Part shown: in pieces, positions 9,344 to 17,252 of the stretch | Layout of the letters: each line of letters starts with the position of its first letter | Numbering within the stretch: the stretch's first letter is position 1 | Source of the DNA: an uncultured Paracoccaceae bacterium | Lineage (GTDB): Bacteria; Pseudomonadota; Alphaproteobacteria; Rhodobacterales; Rhodobacteraceae | Direction: 5' to 3' | DNA: 64,000 bases | Assembly: GCA_947501355.1 (NCBI GenBank) | Contig: CANMVA010000001.1 | Location: forward strand, 496,001-560,000 | The notes under the pieces: generated by a model | Databases searched by the model: none | Told to the model about the DNA's origin: nothing | What the model saw: the letters and a program-made list of their open reading frames with translations, nothing else | Program-made: the position numbers and the translations under genes

Positions 9344-10564
9344 ATGGTCGACTTTCACCAAAGCGGAAACATCGCGACACTGCATGACTTGCGGACCCGG
9401 TCCCTTGAGGAAATGACCTACGAGTTGGAGACATTTGCCCAGACGCGGAAGATGTCGCTGATCCTGCCCTGTCTTTACTCCGAGCTTGAGACGGACGCGA
9501 TGCCGCGCATTCTGTCGGAGCTGTCGAAGGTCACTTATCTGCACCGGATCATTGTCGGGCTGGACCGCGCCAATGAGCAGGAGTTTCGCTACGCGCGTCA
9601 GTTCTTCAAAGGGTTGAACCAGAACCATATCGTGATCTGGAACGATAGCCCGCGCATGTTGGCGCTGGGCGAACGGTTGGACGCGATGGGGCTGGCGCCG
9701 TCCGAGCAGGGTAAGGGCAAGAACGTCTGGTCGTCGCTGGGCTATCTGATCGGCTGCGAGGACAGTGCCGTCATGGCGATCCATGATTGCGATATCCTGA
9801 CCTATACCAACGATATGTTGGCCAAGTTGATCTATCCGGTCGCGAACCCGACTTTCCCCTATCAATTGGCCAAGGGCTATTACGCGCGGATCGGGGGCGG
9901 GAAGCTGAATGGCCGGGTCACCCGGTTGTTGGTCAGCCCTTTGCTAATTGCGTTGAAAAAGGTGATCGGGGATCGCGATTACCTCGATTACCTTCGCAGC
10001 TTCCGTTACCCGCTCTCGGGCGAAATGGCGATGCGCACGAACATCCTGCCGGACCTACGCATTCCGTCCGATTGGGGGTTGGAGATTGGCCTGCTGTCCG
10101 AAGCATGGCGTAACCTTGCGCCCCGCTCCGTCTGCCAGGTCGAGATCGCGGATGCTTACGATCACAAGCATCAGAAGCTTAGTCCACAGGATGCAGATGC
10201 CGGGTTGAACCGGATGTCCACGGATATCTGCAAAGCGATTTTCCGCAAGCTCGCCGCCGATGGCACGATCTTCACGCACAATACGTTCCGAACGCTGAAG
10301 GCCACCTATTATCGCAGTGCGCTGGATCTGCTGGAGGCCTATCACAGCGATGCGCAGATGAATGGGCTGGCGCTGGATCGGCACTCCGAAGAGGTCTCCA
10401 TCGAGCTTTTTGCCGAGGCCATCATGCGCGCGGGCCAGACCTTTCTGGACAACCCGCATGAGACGCCGTTCATTTCGACATGGAGCCGTGTGCACGCTGC
10501 GGATCCCAGCTTTGTCCGCGATCTGCAGGCCGCCGCGATGGCCGATGCGGATGAGTTTCAGTAA
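9344..10564 (+). CDS. gpgS: Glucosyl-3-phosphoglycerate synthase-like glycosyltransferase
   Basis: 406-residue GT-A enzyme resembling GT81 GpgS. It has a nucleotide-binding start (SLILPCLYSELE), a metal-binding AIHDCDILTYT (DxD type), GKGKNVWSSLGY and the acceptor-region SGEMAMR, WGLEIGLL segment. It would join a nucleotide-activated glucose to 3-phosphoglycerate. Together with the upstream phosphatase it forms a two-gene route to glucosylglycerate, an osmolyte made under salt or nitrogen stress. The 3' end overlaps the convergent GH13 gene by 7 bp. Confidence 0.82.
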   Translation: MVDFHQSGNIATLHDLRTRSLEEMTYELETFAQTRKMSLILPCLYSELETDAMPRILSELSKVTYLHRIIVGLDRANEQEFRYARQFFKGLNQNHIVIWNDSPRMLALGERLDAMGLAPSEQGKGKNVWSSLGYLIGCEDSAVMAIHDCDILTYTNDMLAKLIYPVANPTFPYQLAKGYYARIGGGKLNGRVTRLLVSPLLIALKKVIGDRDYLDYLRSFRYPLSGEMAMRTNILPDLRIPSDWGLEIGLLSEAWRNLAPRSVCQVEIADAYDHKHQKLSPQDADAGLNRMSTDICKAIFRKLAADGTIFTHNTFRTLKATYYRSALDLLEAYHSDAQMNGLALDRHSEEVSIELFAEAIMRAGQTFLDNPHETPFISTWSRVHAADPSFVRDLQAAAMADADEFQ

Positions 10565-12321
10565 CCCAGATTGGTGACCCAGCGACACTGGTAGGGCGCC
10601 AACACGATGTCATTTGCGATAACGTCGTCGGGGGCTAGAATGTCGGTCCAGTCTTCGTCCGCGATCAGGTTGAGCGCCTCTGCAGGCAGAGTCACAGTCT
10701 CGGCACTGACATTGTGCAGGGCAAAAATCGACTGTTTGCGATCAAGGCTCTGACGCCAAACGCCCATCACGCGGCTATCCACGGATTGCAACGTGAATTG
10801 GGTCGCATTCGGGTGAAACGCGACCTGTTTGCGGCGGATTTTCAACCTGTCGCGCAGCTTGTTCAGCACAATTGCGTGCTGGCTGTCGGGGTCGGCCAGA
10901 TGCTCTTGCAGGAGGTCGTAGTTCCAGCGGTGCCGGTTGATCGCCCGGTTCATGCCGCGCTTTTCGACGCTGTCATGATCGTTGGGCGTCGCAAGCAGCG
11001 AATGGATGTAGAAGGCAGGCACACCCTCCAGCGACATCACAATCGTCTGCGAGCATAGGAACCGCGCGATGTGGTGCTCGTCAGGCCCACTAAATGGCTC
11101 GCGGAGCGCGTCGAAATAGGTCGTATTCAGCTCATAGGGAGCCTCCCCCCCGTCAGGCAGCGCGCGCATGGAGACGCGGCCCCCCACCTTGGCGACCGTG
11201 TCGATCATCGCGGCCTGATCGTCGATTGACAGCAGCCCCTCGGCAGGGCGCATGCCGATCCCGTCATGGCTGGAGGTAAAGTTTAGATAGGCGCACCCCA
11301 TGGGGGCAGGCGGCATCGACCGCTGCCATTGGGCCAGATGCGTGGCGGAACCCGACAAAAGCGCATGCAGGATCAGAGGCGGCAGCGGGAAATTATAAAT
11401 GACATGGGCTTCGTCCTGCTTGCCGAAATAGCTGAGGTTTTCGGCCTTGGGGACGTTGGTCTCGGTCAGCAGAATGATCGGCTCCACTGCGAAATCGCAG
11501 AGCATTCGGATCAGTTTCACGATCTCATGGGTCTGCGGCATATGGATCGAAGAGGTGCCGGGCTCCTTCCACAGGAACGCCACCGCATCGAGGCGGATGA
11601 TCTGCACGCCATTGTCCACATGCAGCCGAATGATCCGCAGAAACTCCAAAAGAACCTCGGGGTTGCGGAAATCCAGATCAATCTGGTCATGGCTGAAGGT
11701 GCACCAGACATGGCGCGGCCCGTCGGCGGTTTCGACCTCTTGCAACAGCGGCGTGGTGCGGGGGCGCACGACCGCGCTGAGATCGTCCTTCGGGTCGCCC
11801 TCGAAGAAGAACCGGTCGTAGGGGGCTTGGCGTTGGCGATAGGCGTTGAACCATTGGCCCTGGCTGGAGACGTGGTTCAGCACCAGATCGGACATCAGTT
11901 TGAAATCGCTTGCGATGCGGCTGATATCGGGCCAATCGCCAAGCTGAGGATTGACGCTGGTATAGTCCGAGACGGCAAAGCCATCGTCCGACGTGTAGGG
12001 AAAAAACGGCAGGATATGCACGCCGTTCAGCACGCCTTTCAACTGCGCGCCAAGGAAGTGATGCAGCAGATCAAGCGGCTTGTGCTTGCCGTCGATCAGC
12101 GAATTTCCATAGGTGATCAGCAGGGCATCTTCCTGAGACCACAGCGCGTTGCCCGCTTTGCGCGCGCGCTTCCGGCGCAGGGTGCCGTCAGGCCAGAACG
12201 CCTCAACGATCTTGCTGGACAGGATATCCGGATCGACATCCGGGTAGATCACCGCAATGCGCGCAGCAAGCGCGCGGCTGAGGCTTGCAAGCGGCGCGTC
12301 GGATGAAGTCTGGAACGTCAT
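10558..12321 (-). CDS. GH13_18 glycoside phosphorylase, probably glucosylglycerate phosphorylase
   Basis: About 587 residues of the sucrose-phosphorylase-like branch of GH13. Visible are ILPFFPYTSDDGFAVSDY, DLVLNHVSSQG, the nucleophile region IIRLDAVAFLWKE, the acid/base region LLTETNVP and FTSSHDGIG. The ATG at 12321 is preferred to an upstream GTG (12339). GH13_18 enzymes phosphorolyse sucrose, glucosylglycerol or glucosylglycerate. Convergence with the synthase/phosphatase pair favours glucosylglycerate as substrate, giving glucose-1-phosphate and glycerate for solute turnover; that specificity is an inference. Confidence 0.82.
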   Translation of the reverse strand: MTFQTSSDAPLASLSRALAARIAVIYPDVDPDILSSKIVEAFWPDGTLRRKRARKAGNALWSQEDALLITYGNSLIDGKHKPLDLLHHFLGAQLKGVLNGVHILPFFPYTSDDGFAVSDYTSVNPQLGDWPDISRIASDFKLMSDLVLNHVSSQGQWFNAYRQRQAPYDRFFFEGDPKDDLSAVVRPRTTPLLQEVETADGPRHVWCTFSHDQIDLDFRNPEVLLEFLRIIRLHVDNGVQIIRLDAVAFLWKEPGTSSIHMPQTHEIVKLIRMLCDFAVEPIILLTETNVPKAENLSYFGKQDEAHVIYNFPLPPLILHALLSGSATHLAQWQRSMPPAPMGCAYLNFTSSHDGIGMRPAEGLLSIDDQAAMIDTVAKVGGRVSMRALPDGGEAPYELNTTYFDALREPFSGPDEHHIARFLCSQTIVMSLEGVPAFYIHSLLATPNDHDSVEKRGMNRAINRHRWNYDLLQEHLADPDSQHAIVLNKLRDRLKIRRKQVAFHPNATQFTLQSVDSRVMGVWRQSLDRKQSIFALHNVSAETVTLPAEALNLIADEDWTDILAPDDVIANDIVLAPYQCRWVTNLGY

Positions 12322-12397
12322 TTCGCTAAACAAGCACACAAGGCGGATCAGAAACAGGTTTTACGACCTGATTTCAACTATGGAGTGCCGTGGGGTC

Positions 12398-12430
12398 GCC
12401 CAGAGGCCACATTTTAAGCGGCCTCTGGGC
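12398..12430. terminator. Perfect 11-bp hairpin downstream of mscS
   Basis: GCCCAGAGGCC and its exact reverse complement flank an 11-base loop, 57 bp past the mscS stop. No T-run follows on either strand, so it may be a weak terminator or a transcript-stabilising hairpin. Confidence 0.5.
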
Positions 12431-12486
12431 TGAAAACGAATTGCTGAGTGAATTGATGCGGTTATGAGGGCGCGGACACTGCCTAA

Positions 12487-13434
12487 TTATTCGGCAGCGA
12501 TAGGTTGCTCCTCGTCGCTCTCCCGTTTGTCCTGCACCAGAGAGATGGCGGGCGTGTCGTGCACCAGCGTGCGCGTCGGGAAGGGAATGTCCACATCTGC
12601 GGCATCCAGCGCCTCTTTCACTTTGCGCTTCATGTCGGCCTGATACTGGAAGTAATCGGCGGAATCGCACCAGACCCGCACCAGAAAATCGACACTGCTG
12701 CTGCCCAGATTATTGACCTGAAGAAACGGTTCAGGATCACTGTGCGAGCGATCATCGGCCATGATCGTGTCACGGATCACCTGCTCGGCCTTGGCCAGAT
12801 TGACGCCATAGCCAACGCCAAAGGTCCACTCGGCACGGCGCGTCGGATATTCGGAGTAATTCTTGATCGTATTGCCCCATACTTCGGAGTTCGGCACGAT
12901 CACCTTCACATTGCCCAGATCCGCAATCTCGGTGAAGTTGAGCGTGATCTCCTTGACGGTGCCGATCACATCGTCGACCTGCACGAAATCCCCGATCTTG
13001 AGGGGGCGGAAGAGGATGATCATCACGCCCGCCGCCACATTCGACAATGTGCCTTGCAACGCCAGTCCGATGGCAAGACCAGCTGCACCGATCACCGCGA
13101 TGATCGAGGTTGTCTGAACGCCGAACGTATTGAGGACAAAAAGGGCCGTGAAGGCGAGGATCGTGTAGCGCACGATATTGCCGAGGAAGACAAACAGCGT
13201 GTCGTCCAGCGAGGCATGGTCCTCGCCCAGTTTACGCACGCGGCGGCGCAGGAACCCGGACACGATAAAGCCCAACAGGATGATTGCGATAGCCGCGATC
13301 ACGTTACCCGCAAGGCCAAGCAGCGCTTCAAATGTCAGGAAATCAGCGAAGGATTTTCCTTCGTAGATTTCCATTGTGAACAGGTTCGATATCCACGCGG
13401 TGGCATCGTTGGTGACAGCTTCGATTTGTTCCAT
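12487..13434 (-). CDS. mscS: MscS-family mechanosensitive channel
   Basis: 315 residues. After an N-terminal amphipathic stretch come three membrane segments (about 32-54, 76-98, 107-130) and the MscS pore/beta signature AAGLAIGLALQGTLSNVAAG followed by RPLKIGDFVQV. The C-terminal domain carries the cage fold and an acidic tail. It releases solutes on hypo-osmotic shock, which fits its place beside the glucosylglycerate genes. Confidence 0.93.
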   Translation of the reverse strand: MEQIEAVTNDATAWISNLFTMEIYEGKSFADFLTFEALLGLAGNVIAAIAIILLGFIVSGFLRRRVRKLGEDHASLDDTLFVFLGNIVRYTILAFTALFVLNTFGVQTTSIIAVIGAAGLAIGLALQGTLSNVAAGVMIILFRPLKIGDFVQVDDVIGTVKEITLNFTEIADLGNVKVIVPNSEVWGNTIKNYSEYPTRRAEWTFGVGYGVNLAKAEQVIRDTIMADDRSHSDPEPFLQVNNLGSSSVDFLVRVWCDSADYFQYQADMKRKVKEALDAADVDIPFPTRTLVHDTPAISLVQDKRESDEEQPIAAE

Positions 13435-13677
13435 GAATCCTCGGTCGGTCGTATTATATCATCAGCGCTTAACGCGGTGTGATGCAGAAAGTTCCATCCG
13501 TTGGGCGCTGTGGCGACGATCTTTCCTCACCAAATCAAAGGCCGCTTACTATGCGCCGTGATGGCTGCTTGCCGAGCTGGGATCAGGCGACGCGGAGGCC
13601 GCTAGACCACACGCCCTCAGGTGCCGATGCGCCGTCTCGCAAATTAAACCGCAACAGATCGGCGCGTCCTGGCTGGG

Positions 13678-14079
13678 TTGAGCCTTACCTCCATCGGCGA
13701 TTTTCTGGCCCTGCGGCCGGACGGGGACGAGGCTGAGTTACGCGCGCTGGCGGCCTGTGTCGTGAACGATCTGGACCGGTTTCGGGCAGAGCTGACCGTT
13801 GCCGAATCGCGCAAACGCCTAAATTCCGGGCTGACAGCACCCCAAGAAGAGCTGTTGCAGGCCTGAGGCTCTCCATTCGTCATGCAGGAATTTCGCTTTC
13901 ATATGGCCCTCACCGGGCCGCTGGCCGCGGATTTGCGGGGGCAGACAGAAGCGGCGCTCAAGCCTTTGTTATCGCGAGCGCTTCCTCAGCCCTTCGCGCT
14001 GGATAGCCTGACTTTAGCAGGTAAAGACAGCGACGGGCGCATCCTCGGGCTACGGCGCTTTGCATTTACGGGATCGTAA
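13678..14079 (+). pseudogene. Decayed DUF1045 (2H-phosphoesterase-like) gene remnant
   Basis: The frame gives the C-terminal half of a DUF1045-family protein: IGDFLALRPDGDEAELRALA, then an in-frame TGA at 13864-13866 where relatives have Trp, then VMQEFRFHMALTGPL and RRFAFTGS. Upstream (about 13535-13677) only fragments that may be the family N-terminus remain, and the central catalytic region is missing. A deletion plus a nonsense mutation is the simplest reading. In other Rhodobacteraceae this family sits with phosphonate (phn) genes; none is present here. Confidence 0.72.
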
Positions 14080-14150
14080 AAAATCGTTTGGCGAGAATCG
14101 GTTGCGATGCCAGAAAAGTAACAGGAACGCGACAGCATCTGGGGATCGCC

Positions 14151-14357
14151 ATGTCTAACTTTCAAAAGGTCGAACAAGACCTTGCCAGCGCCATTCTGCA
14201 AATGCGGGATGATCAGCTGATTACGCTTTTGCGCGGACAGATCGCAGATCAAAAGCTCAGCTCTGTCGTGAAACGGCTCAATTCGTCTGTGCTGGACGGC
14301 ACCCCGAAGGAAAGCGAGCAGGCCCGTGATGCGCTGGGCCGGCTCGGATTTATCTAA
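14151..14357 (+). CDS. Small conserved protein, 68 aa
   Basis: Starts ATG with GGGGA nearby. Soluble, charged and probably all-helical (MSNFQKVEQDLASAILQMRDDQLITLL). No family function is recognised. An upstream extension of the frame exists, but the internal ATG gives the more typical start. It stands alone between the DUF1045 remnant and the convergent bicupin gene (3 bp gap). Confidence 0.6.
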   Translation: MSNFQKVEQDLASAILQMRDDQLITLLRGQIADQKLSSVVKRLNSSVLDGTPKESEQARDALGRLGFI

Positions 14358-14360
14358 GGC

Positions 14361-15326
14361 TTAAAGCGGCAGCGTGGGGCCGGCGGGATCGTCGGTGCTG
14401 CGAATGCGGTAAAGACTAGCCTCGCCCGTCATGGACGGGCGCAGACTGCGACTGACACCGGACGGCACCGCGCAGGTATCGCCGGGGTTCAAGACTGTCT
14501 CACCACCTTCATAGCTTAGCTTCCAGTGACCGCGCACAGGCATGAGAACTTCGTGCGTGTCCGTGCTGTAGCTGTCGTCGGAAATGGAGTTGCGGCCCAG
14601 CAGCTCGACGGTGAAGCCGGGCTTGTCGCGCAGCATCCCGGTTTCCGAAATCACATCGGCAGGCTGGCGGTCGGCTAGCGCCATCATGTCCCAATAGCGC
14701 GCCACGTAATTGGGGATCACATCCGCGGTCGTGGGCTCAGGCATCCGATCCAGAACGGCCTGATCCAGCAGCGGCATCGGCGCGATGCCATCGGGCAGCG
14801 ATTCGCCCTTCTTGGTGTCGTAGAGCTTGCCGTTGTCGCCCAGAACCAATCCGTGATCGGCGGCATCCTCGATCACTTGCGGGGCCCAGAGAACGCCGCC
14901 ACCCGCATCATCACCGCCAAGGATCGCCATGATCATCCCGTAATCGGTCCCGATATTCTCGAACCCGCGGAAGATGCCGGTCGGAATGTTGAAGATATCG
15001 CCTTCTTCCAACACAACCTCGCCTGCATCGCCCCAGCGACCCCAGAAGAAGCGCCAGCGGCCCTTGAGGACGAAGAAGACTTCCGCAGTGGAATGGGTAT
15101 GCAGCGAGTTACGGCATTTCGGAGGTTGCCCGGCTGCCCCGATATTGAACCCCGGCGTATCGCGGATATGGACATGCTGATCGGCACTTTCGGAGACACC
15201 ACCGCCGATGATCGTGAAGTTTTCCTTCTGATCGCTGCCGGGGGTGTGCGCGTCGATAAAGGCGGTCTTGCAGGGCACCAGATCGCCATAGCGGACGATT
15301 CGGGCTTCCATGTCTGCGGGGGTCAT
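14361..15326 (-). CDS. Bicupin-domain protein
   Basis: 321 residues containing two cupin barrels. In the first, HTHSTAEVFFVLKGRWRFFWG and GDIFNIPTGIFRGFEN supply the His/Glu metal-site motifs. In the second, DTHEVLMPVRGHWKLSYEGG and LNPGDTCAVPSG form a more degenerate site. Such bicupins include dioxygenases and isomerases; substrate unknown. It is a single gene with its own upstream region. Confidence 0.75.
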   Translation of the reverse strand: MTPADMEARIVRYGDLVPCKTAFIDAHTPGSDQKENFTIIGGGVSESADQHVHIRDTPGFNIGAAGQPPKCRNSLHTHSTAEVFFVLKGRWRFFWGRWGDAGEVVLEEGDIFNIPTGIFRGFENIGTDYGMIMAILGGDDAGGGVLWAPQVIEDAADHGLVLGDNGKLYDTKKGESLPDGIAPMPLLDQAVLDRMPEPTTADVIPNYVARYWDMMALADRQPADVISETGMLRDKPGFTVELLGRNSISDDSYSTDTHEVLMPVRGHWKLSYEGGETVLNPGDTCAVPSGVSRSLRPSMTGEASLYRIRSTDDPAGPTLPL

Positions 15327-15497
15327 CGTGTCTCTCCGTATGTTTCAGAGCAAAGATTACTCTGATTGAATACCTATGCAATCCTTTTTTTGCGGGGGTT
15401 TGGCCAAGTTTTGCAAGGCATGCGTCACCAAGGCACTAGGCACGGGTCAATAATCTTATTATTTTAATCAGGATTGATCTGGATAAGACGTTTTGCC

Positions 15498-15920
15498 ATG
15501 GCCCTATACGCTGTTTCCCTGACCACTCCGGTTGTCTCAAGATCGGCTCCGAGCACAATGCCGCTGGATGACGCGAAACGCGCGACACTGGTGCCGCTGC
15601 GCCATTTGCTGCGGGCTTCACGCGCTTCGAGCCGCGTGGATGGCTCATGTATTTGTGCCGCTGTGGGATGCGGAATTGCGCAACAGCGCGAGATCCTCGC
15701 AACGACATTGATGCAATTGCTCCGTGACGCCTGGGGGCAAGCGCCCGTCGTCTTCAATCCAACTGTTAAGGTCGCCTCGTTTGATGAGGCGTGGTTGCTG
15801 TCTCTGATCGACGCTCAGCGGAAAGGGGATCGCGACAGTGCGGCTTTCCTGCTGAGTTCGCGATTGCCGAAATATTCGCACCGGATGGTTCTGTCCTTAA
15901 TCGCCCAGCTCAGCTTTTAG
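15498..15920 (+). CDS. Hypothetical protein, 140 aa
   Basis: No family recognised. It begins MALYAVSLTTPVVS and is helical toward the C-terminus (FDEAWLLSLIDAQRKGD, RMVLSLIAQLSF). An in-frame start at 15474 would add eight residues. Its stop codon lies inside the ICE palindrome that precedes dps, so dps control DNA overlaps the end of this gene. Confidence 0.55.
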   Translation: MALYAVSLTTPVVSRSAPSTMPLDDAKRATLVPLRHLLRASRASSRVDGSCICAAVGCGIAQQREILATTLMQLLRDAWGQAPVVFNPTVKVASFDEAWLLSLIDAQRKGDRDSAAFLLSSRLPKYSHRMVLSLIAQLSF

Positions 15921-15932
15921 AATAATTCTAAA
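15916..15932. promoter_or_regulatory. Irr-type iron control element (ICE box)
   Basis: TTTAGAA-TAA-TTCTAAA, a perfect 17-bp palindrome, 94 bp upstream of the dps ATG. It matches the alphaproteobacterial ICE consensus TTTAGAA-N3-TTCTAAA bound by the haem-responsive regulator Irr. An iron-sequestering Dps is a typical target. The match is seen directly; binding is inferred. Confidence 0.75.
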
Positions 15933-15954
15933 AAACTTCTTGGCTTTCGGCCCA

Positions 15955-15982
15955 GCTCGCTTATCTTAACGGATAAGCGAGC
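15955..15982. promoter_or_regulatory. 11-bp inverted repeat upstream of dps
   Basis: GCTCGCTTATC and GATAAGCGAGC flank a six-base loop in the dps leader, ending 43 bp before the ATG. No T-run follows. It may be a leader hairpin, a weak terminator for the upstream ORF, or an operator. Confidence 0.45.
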
Positions 15983-16025
15983 CAGCCTTCGCCAGCCAGC
16001 TGATATATTGGACGAGGAAAACAAG

Positions 16026-16496
16026 ATGACACAAACTGCTGCAAATCTGAGCCCCGACGCAACGACAGCAATTGCGGATGCTCTGAACCAGTCGGTTGCT
16101 GAGACAGCTGTGACGACCATGCTGGCGCAAAACTTTCACTGGAACGTGACGGGCATGGGCTTTGGCCCGCTGCACGCTTTGTTTCAGGAAATTTATGAAG
16201 ATCATTTCGTCGCCCAAGACGATCTGGCAGAGCGGATCAAGGCGCTGGACGCCCACGCCGAAGGCACACTTGCTGGGATGCTGAAGCGCTCCAAGGTCAG
16301 CGAGCATGACGGACATGCTGATGACAAGGCCATGATCAAAGCGATGATGGATGCGCAAGTGACGTTGGCGGCGACGCTTGCCGGTGCCGGTGAGCTGGCT
16401 GCCGAGCATGGCGACACGCTGACCGAAGATCTGTGCATCGCGCGCGGTCAAACCCACGAGAAATTCGCCTGGATGCTGCGCGCACATCTGCGCTAA
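16026..16496 (+). CDS. dps: Dps-family DNA-protecting ferritin-like protein
   Basis: 156 residues forming a four-helix bundle; twelve subunits assemble into a cage that oxidises and stores iron with H2O2. Ferroxidase-site features are visible: NFHWNVTGMGF (His) and FQEIYEDHFVAQDDLAERI (Asp/Glu). The ATG follows GAGGAAA at a good distance. The ICE box upstream suggests iron control through Irr. The 3' end overlaps the convergent DUF1289 gene by four bases. Confidence 0.93.
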   Translation: MTQTAANLSPDATTAIADALNQSVAETAVTTMLAQNFHWNVTGMGFGPLHALFQEIYEDHFVAQDDLAERIKALDAHAEGTLAGMLKRSKVSEHDGHADDKAMIKAMMDAQVTLAATLAGAGELAAEHGDTLTEDLCIARGQTHEKFAWMLRAHLR

Positions 16497-16735
16497 GCGA
16501 CGGGGTTCTTGACCCCTTTCTTGCGGCATTTCTTGGCATAGGCCTCGGCCCAGTGCCGATATTTGCCCAACGCCTGTTGCTGAGACACCAGCATGTGCAC
16601 AAACGCCTGCTGGTGTTTCGCTTTTTTAAGCTGCTTGAATAGCGACTTCTGCGCCTTGGTCATCGAACAGCCGATGCAGTGGCCCTGACGTTTGAACTTG
16701 CACACATCAATGCAGGGGCTGGGAACTTTCGACAT
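16493..16735 (-). CDS. DUF1289-domain small protein
   Basis: 80 residues with the DUF1289 signature PSPCIDVCKFKRQGHCIGC: four cysteines in CxxxC...CxxC spacing, possibly holding metal or an Fe-S cluster. A Lys-rich helical tail follows. Function unknown; the family is widespread in proteobacteria and here lies with iron genes. Confidence 0.85.
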   Translation of the reverse strand: MSKVPSPCIDVCKFKRQGHCIGCSMTKAQKSLFKQLKKAKHQQAFVHMLVSQQQALGKYRHWAEAYAKKCRKKGVKNPVA

Positions 16736-16776
16736 GGCAACCTTGGCTAAGCGCGGAGCATCCGCGTGTGGCGGGG

Positions 16777-16941
16777 CTATTTGGTGAGGATCAGTTTTCC
16801 GGCGCGCGTGATACGCAGAGTATAGACTTGGTCATTGAGCACGATCCGTGCAAGGCCGTCCTGTCCAGTGAGATCCTGCGCATTATAGCTGGGTGTCTCA
16901 TCCACCAGTTGCGGCGTGGGGGCGGGGCGTCCGGTCATCAT
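16777..16941 (-). CDS. hemP: Hemin uptake protein HemP
   Basis: 54 residues ending LNDQVYTLRITRAGKLILTK, the diagnostic HemP tail (peptide binding the outer-membrane haem-receptor promoter or transport system in several bacteria). The chosen ATG at 16941 overlaps the stop of the upstream 39-aa ORF (TGATG), indicating translational coupling. An Iron-Rhodo-box stands about 226 bp upstream. No haem-transport genes accompany it within the window. Confidence 0.88.
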   Translation of the reverse strand: MMTGRPAPTPQLVDETPSYNAQDLTGQDGLARIVLNDQVYTLRITRAGKLILTK

Positions 16942-17060
16942 CAACCCCATGATTCAATCCGGTCCAGGCTGCGGGCCAAACGGCGTTCGGTTGGGCAGAG
17001 GCCTGTGTGGGTGGCCTCGATCAAGGCGCGCCAGAGGCGGCGGGTCATCGGCGTTGTCAT
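16941..17060 (-). CDS. Small leader ORF coupled to hemP, 39 aa
   Basis: ATG preceded by AGGAGAGACC, the strongest ribosome site in this block. The product starts MTTPMTRRLWRALIEATHTG and is Arg-rich and helical. The TGA overlaps the hemP ATG (TGATG). No known family; the spacing suggests that translating this ORF drives hemP translation. Confidence 0.7.
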   Translation of the reverse strand: MTTPMTRRLWRALIEATHTGLCPTERRLARSLDRIESWG

Positions 17061-17166
17061 GGTCTCTCCTGTTGCACTATGGCTCCGGGCTGACCTGAGA
17101 ACAGGGTGGCTTGGATGGATTCTCTTGTTCGTCTGACGATAGGGATTATGAGCGCCCTCGTCAATC

Positions 17167-17183
17167 CTGATAAAATTAGTCAG
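17167..17183. promoter_or_regulatory. Iron-Rhodo-box upstream of hemP
   Basis: CTGA-TAAAATTAG-TCAG: exact TGA-N9-TCA with one more complementary base on each side. This is the iron-responsive operator described for Rhodobacterales. It lies 107 bp upstream of the coupled leader ORF and also 70 bp before the divergent CoA-transferase gene, so either could be controlled. Confidence 0.7.
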
Positions 17184-17252
17184 ACAAATTGGCAAATGGA
17201 CGCTCAAGGCGGCGTGGCGTAGCGTGTTTCGCGGGAAACGAGGAACATAGCG

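Noticed and set aside
11329-12306. 325-codon plus frame opposite the GH13 gene
   Set aside because: Product is His/Arg/Gln-rich without family features; mirror of a strong coding frame.
12505-13482. 325-codon plus frame opposite mscS
   Set aside because: Shadow frame; MscS motifs are unmistakable on the other strand.
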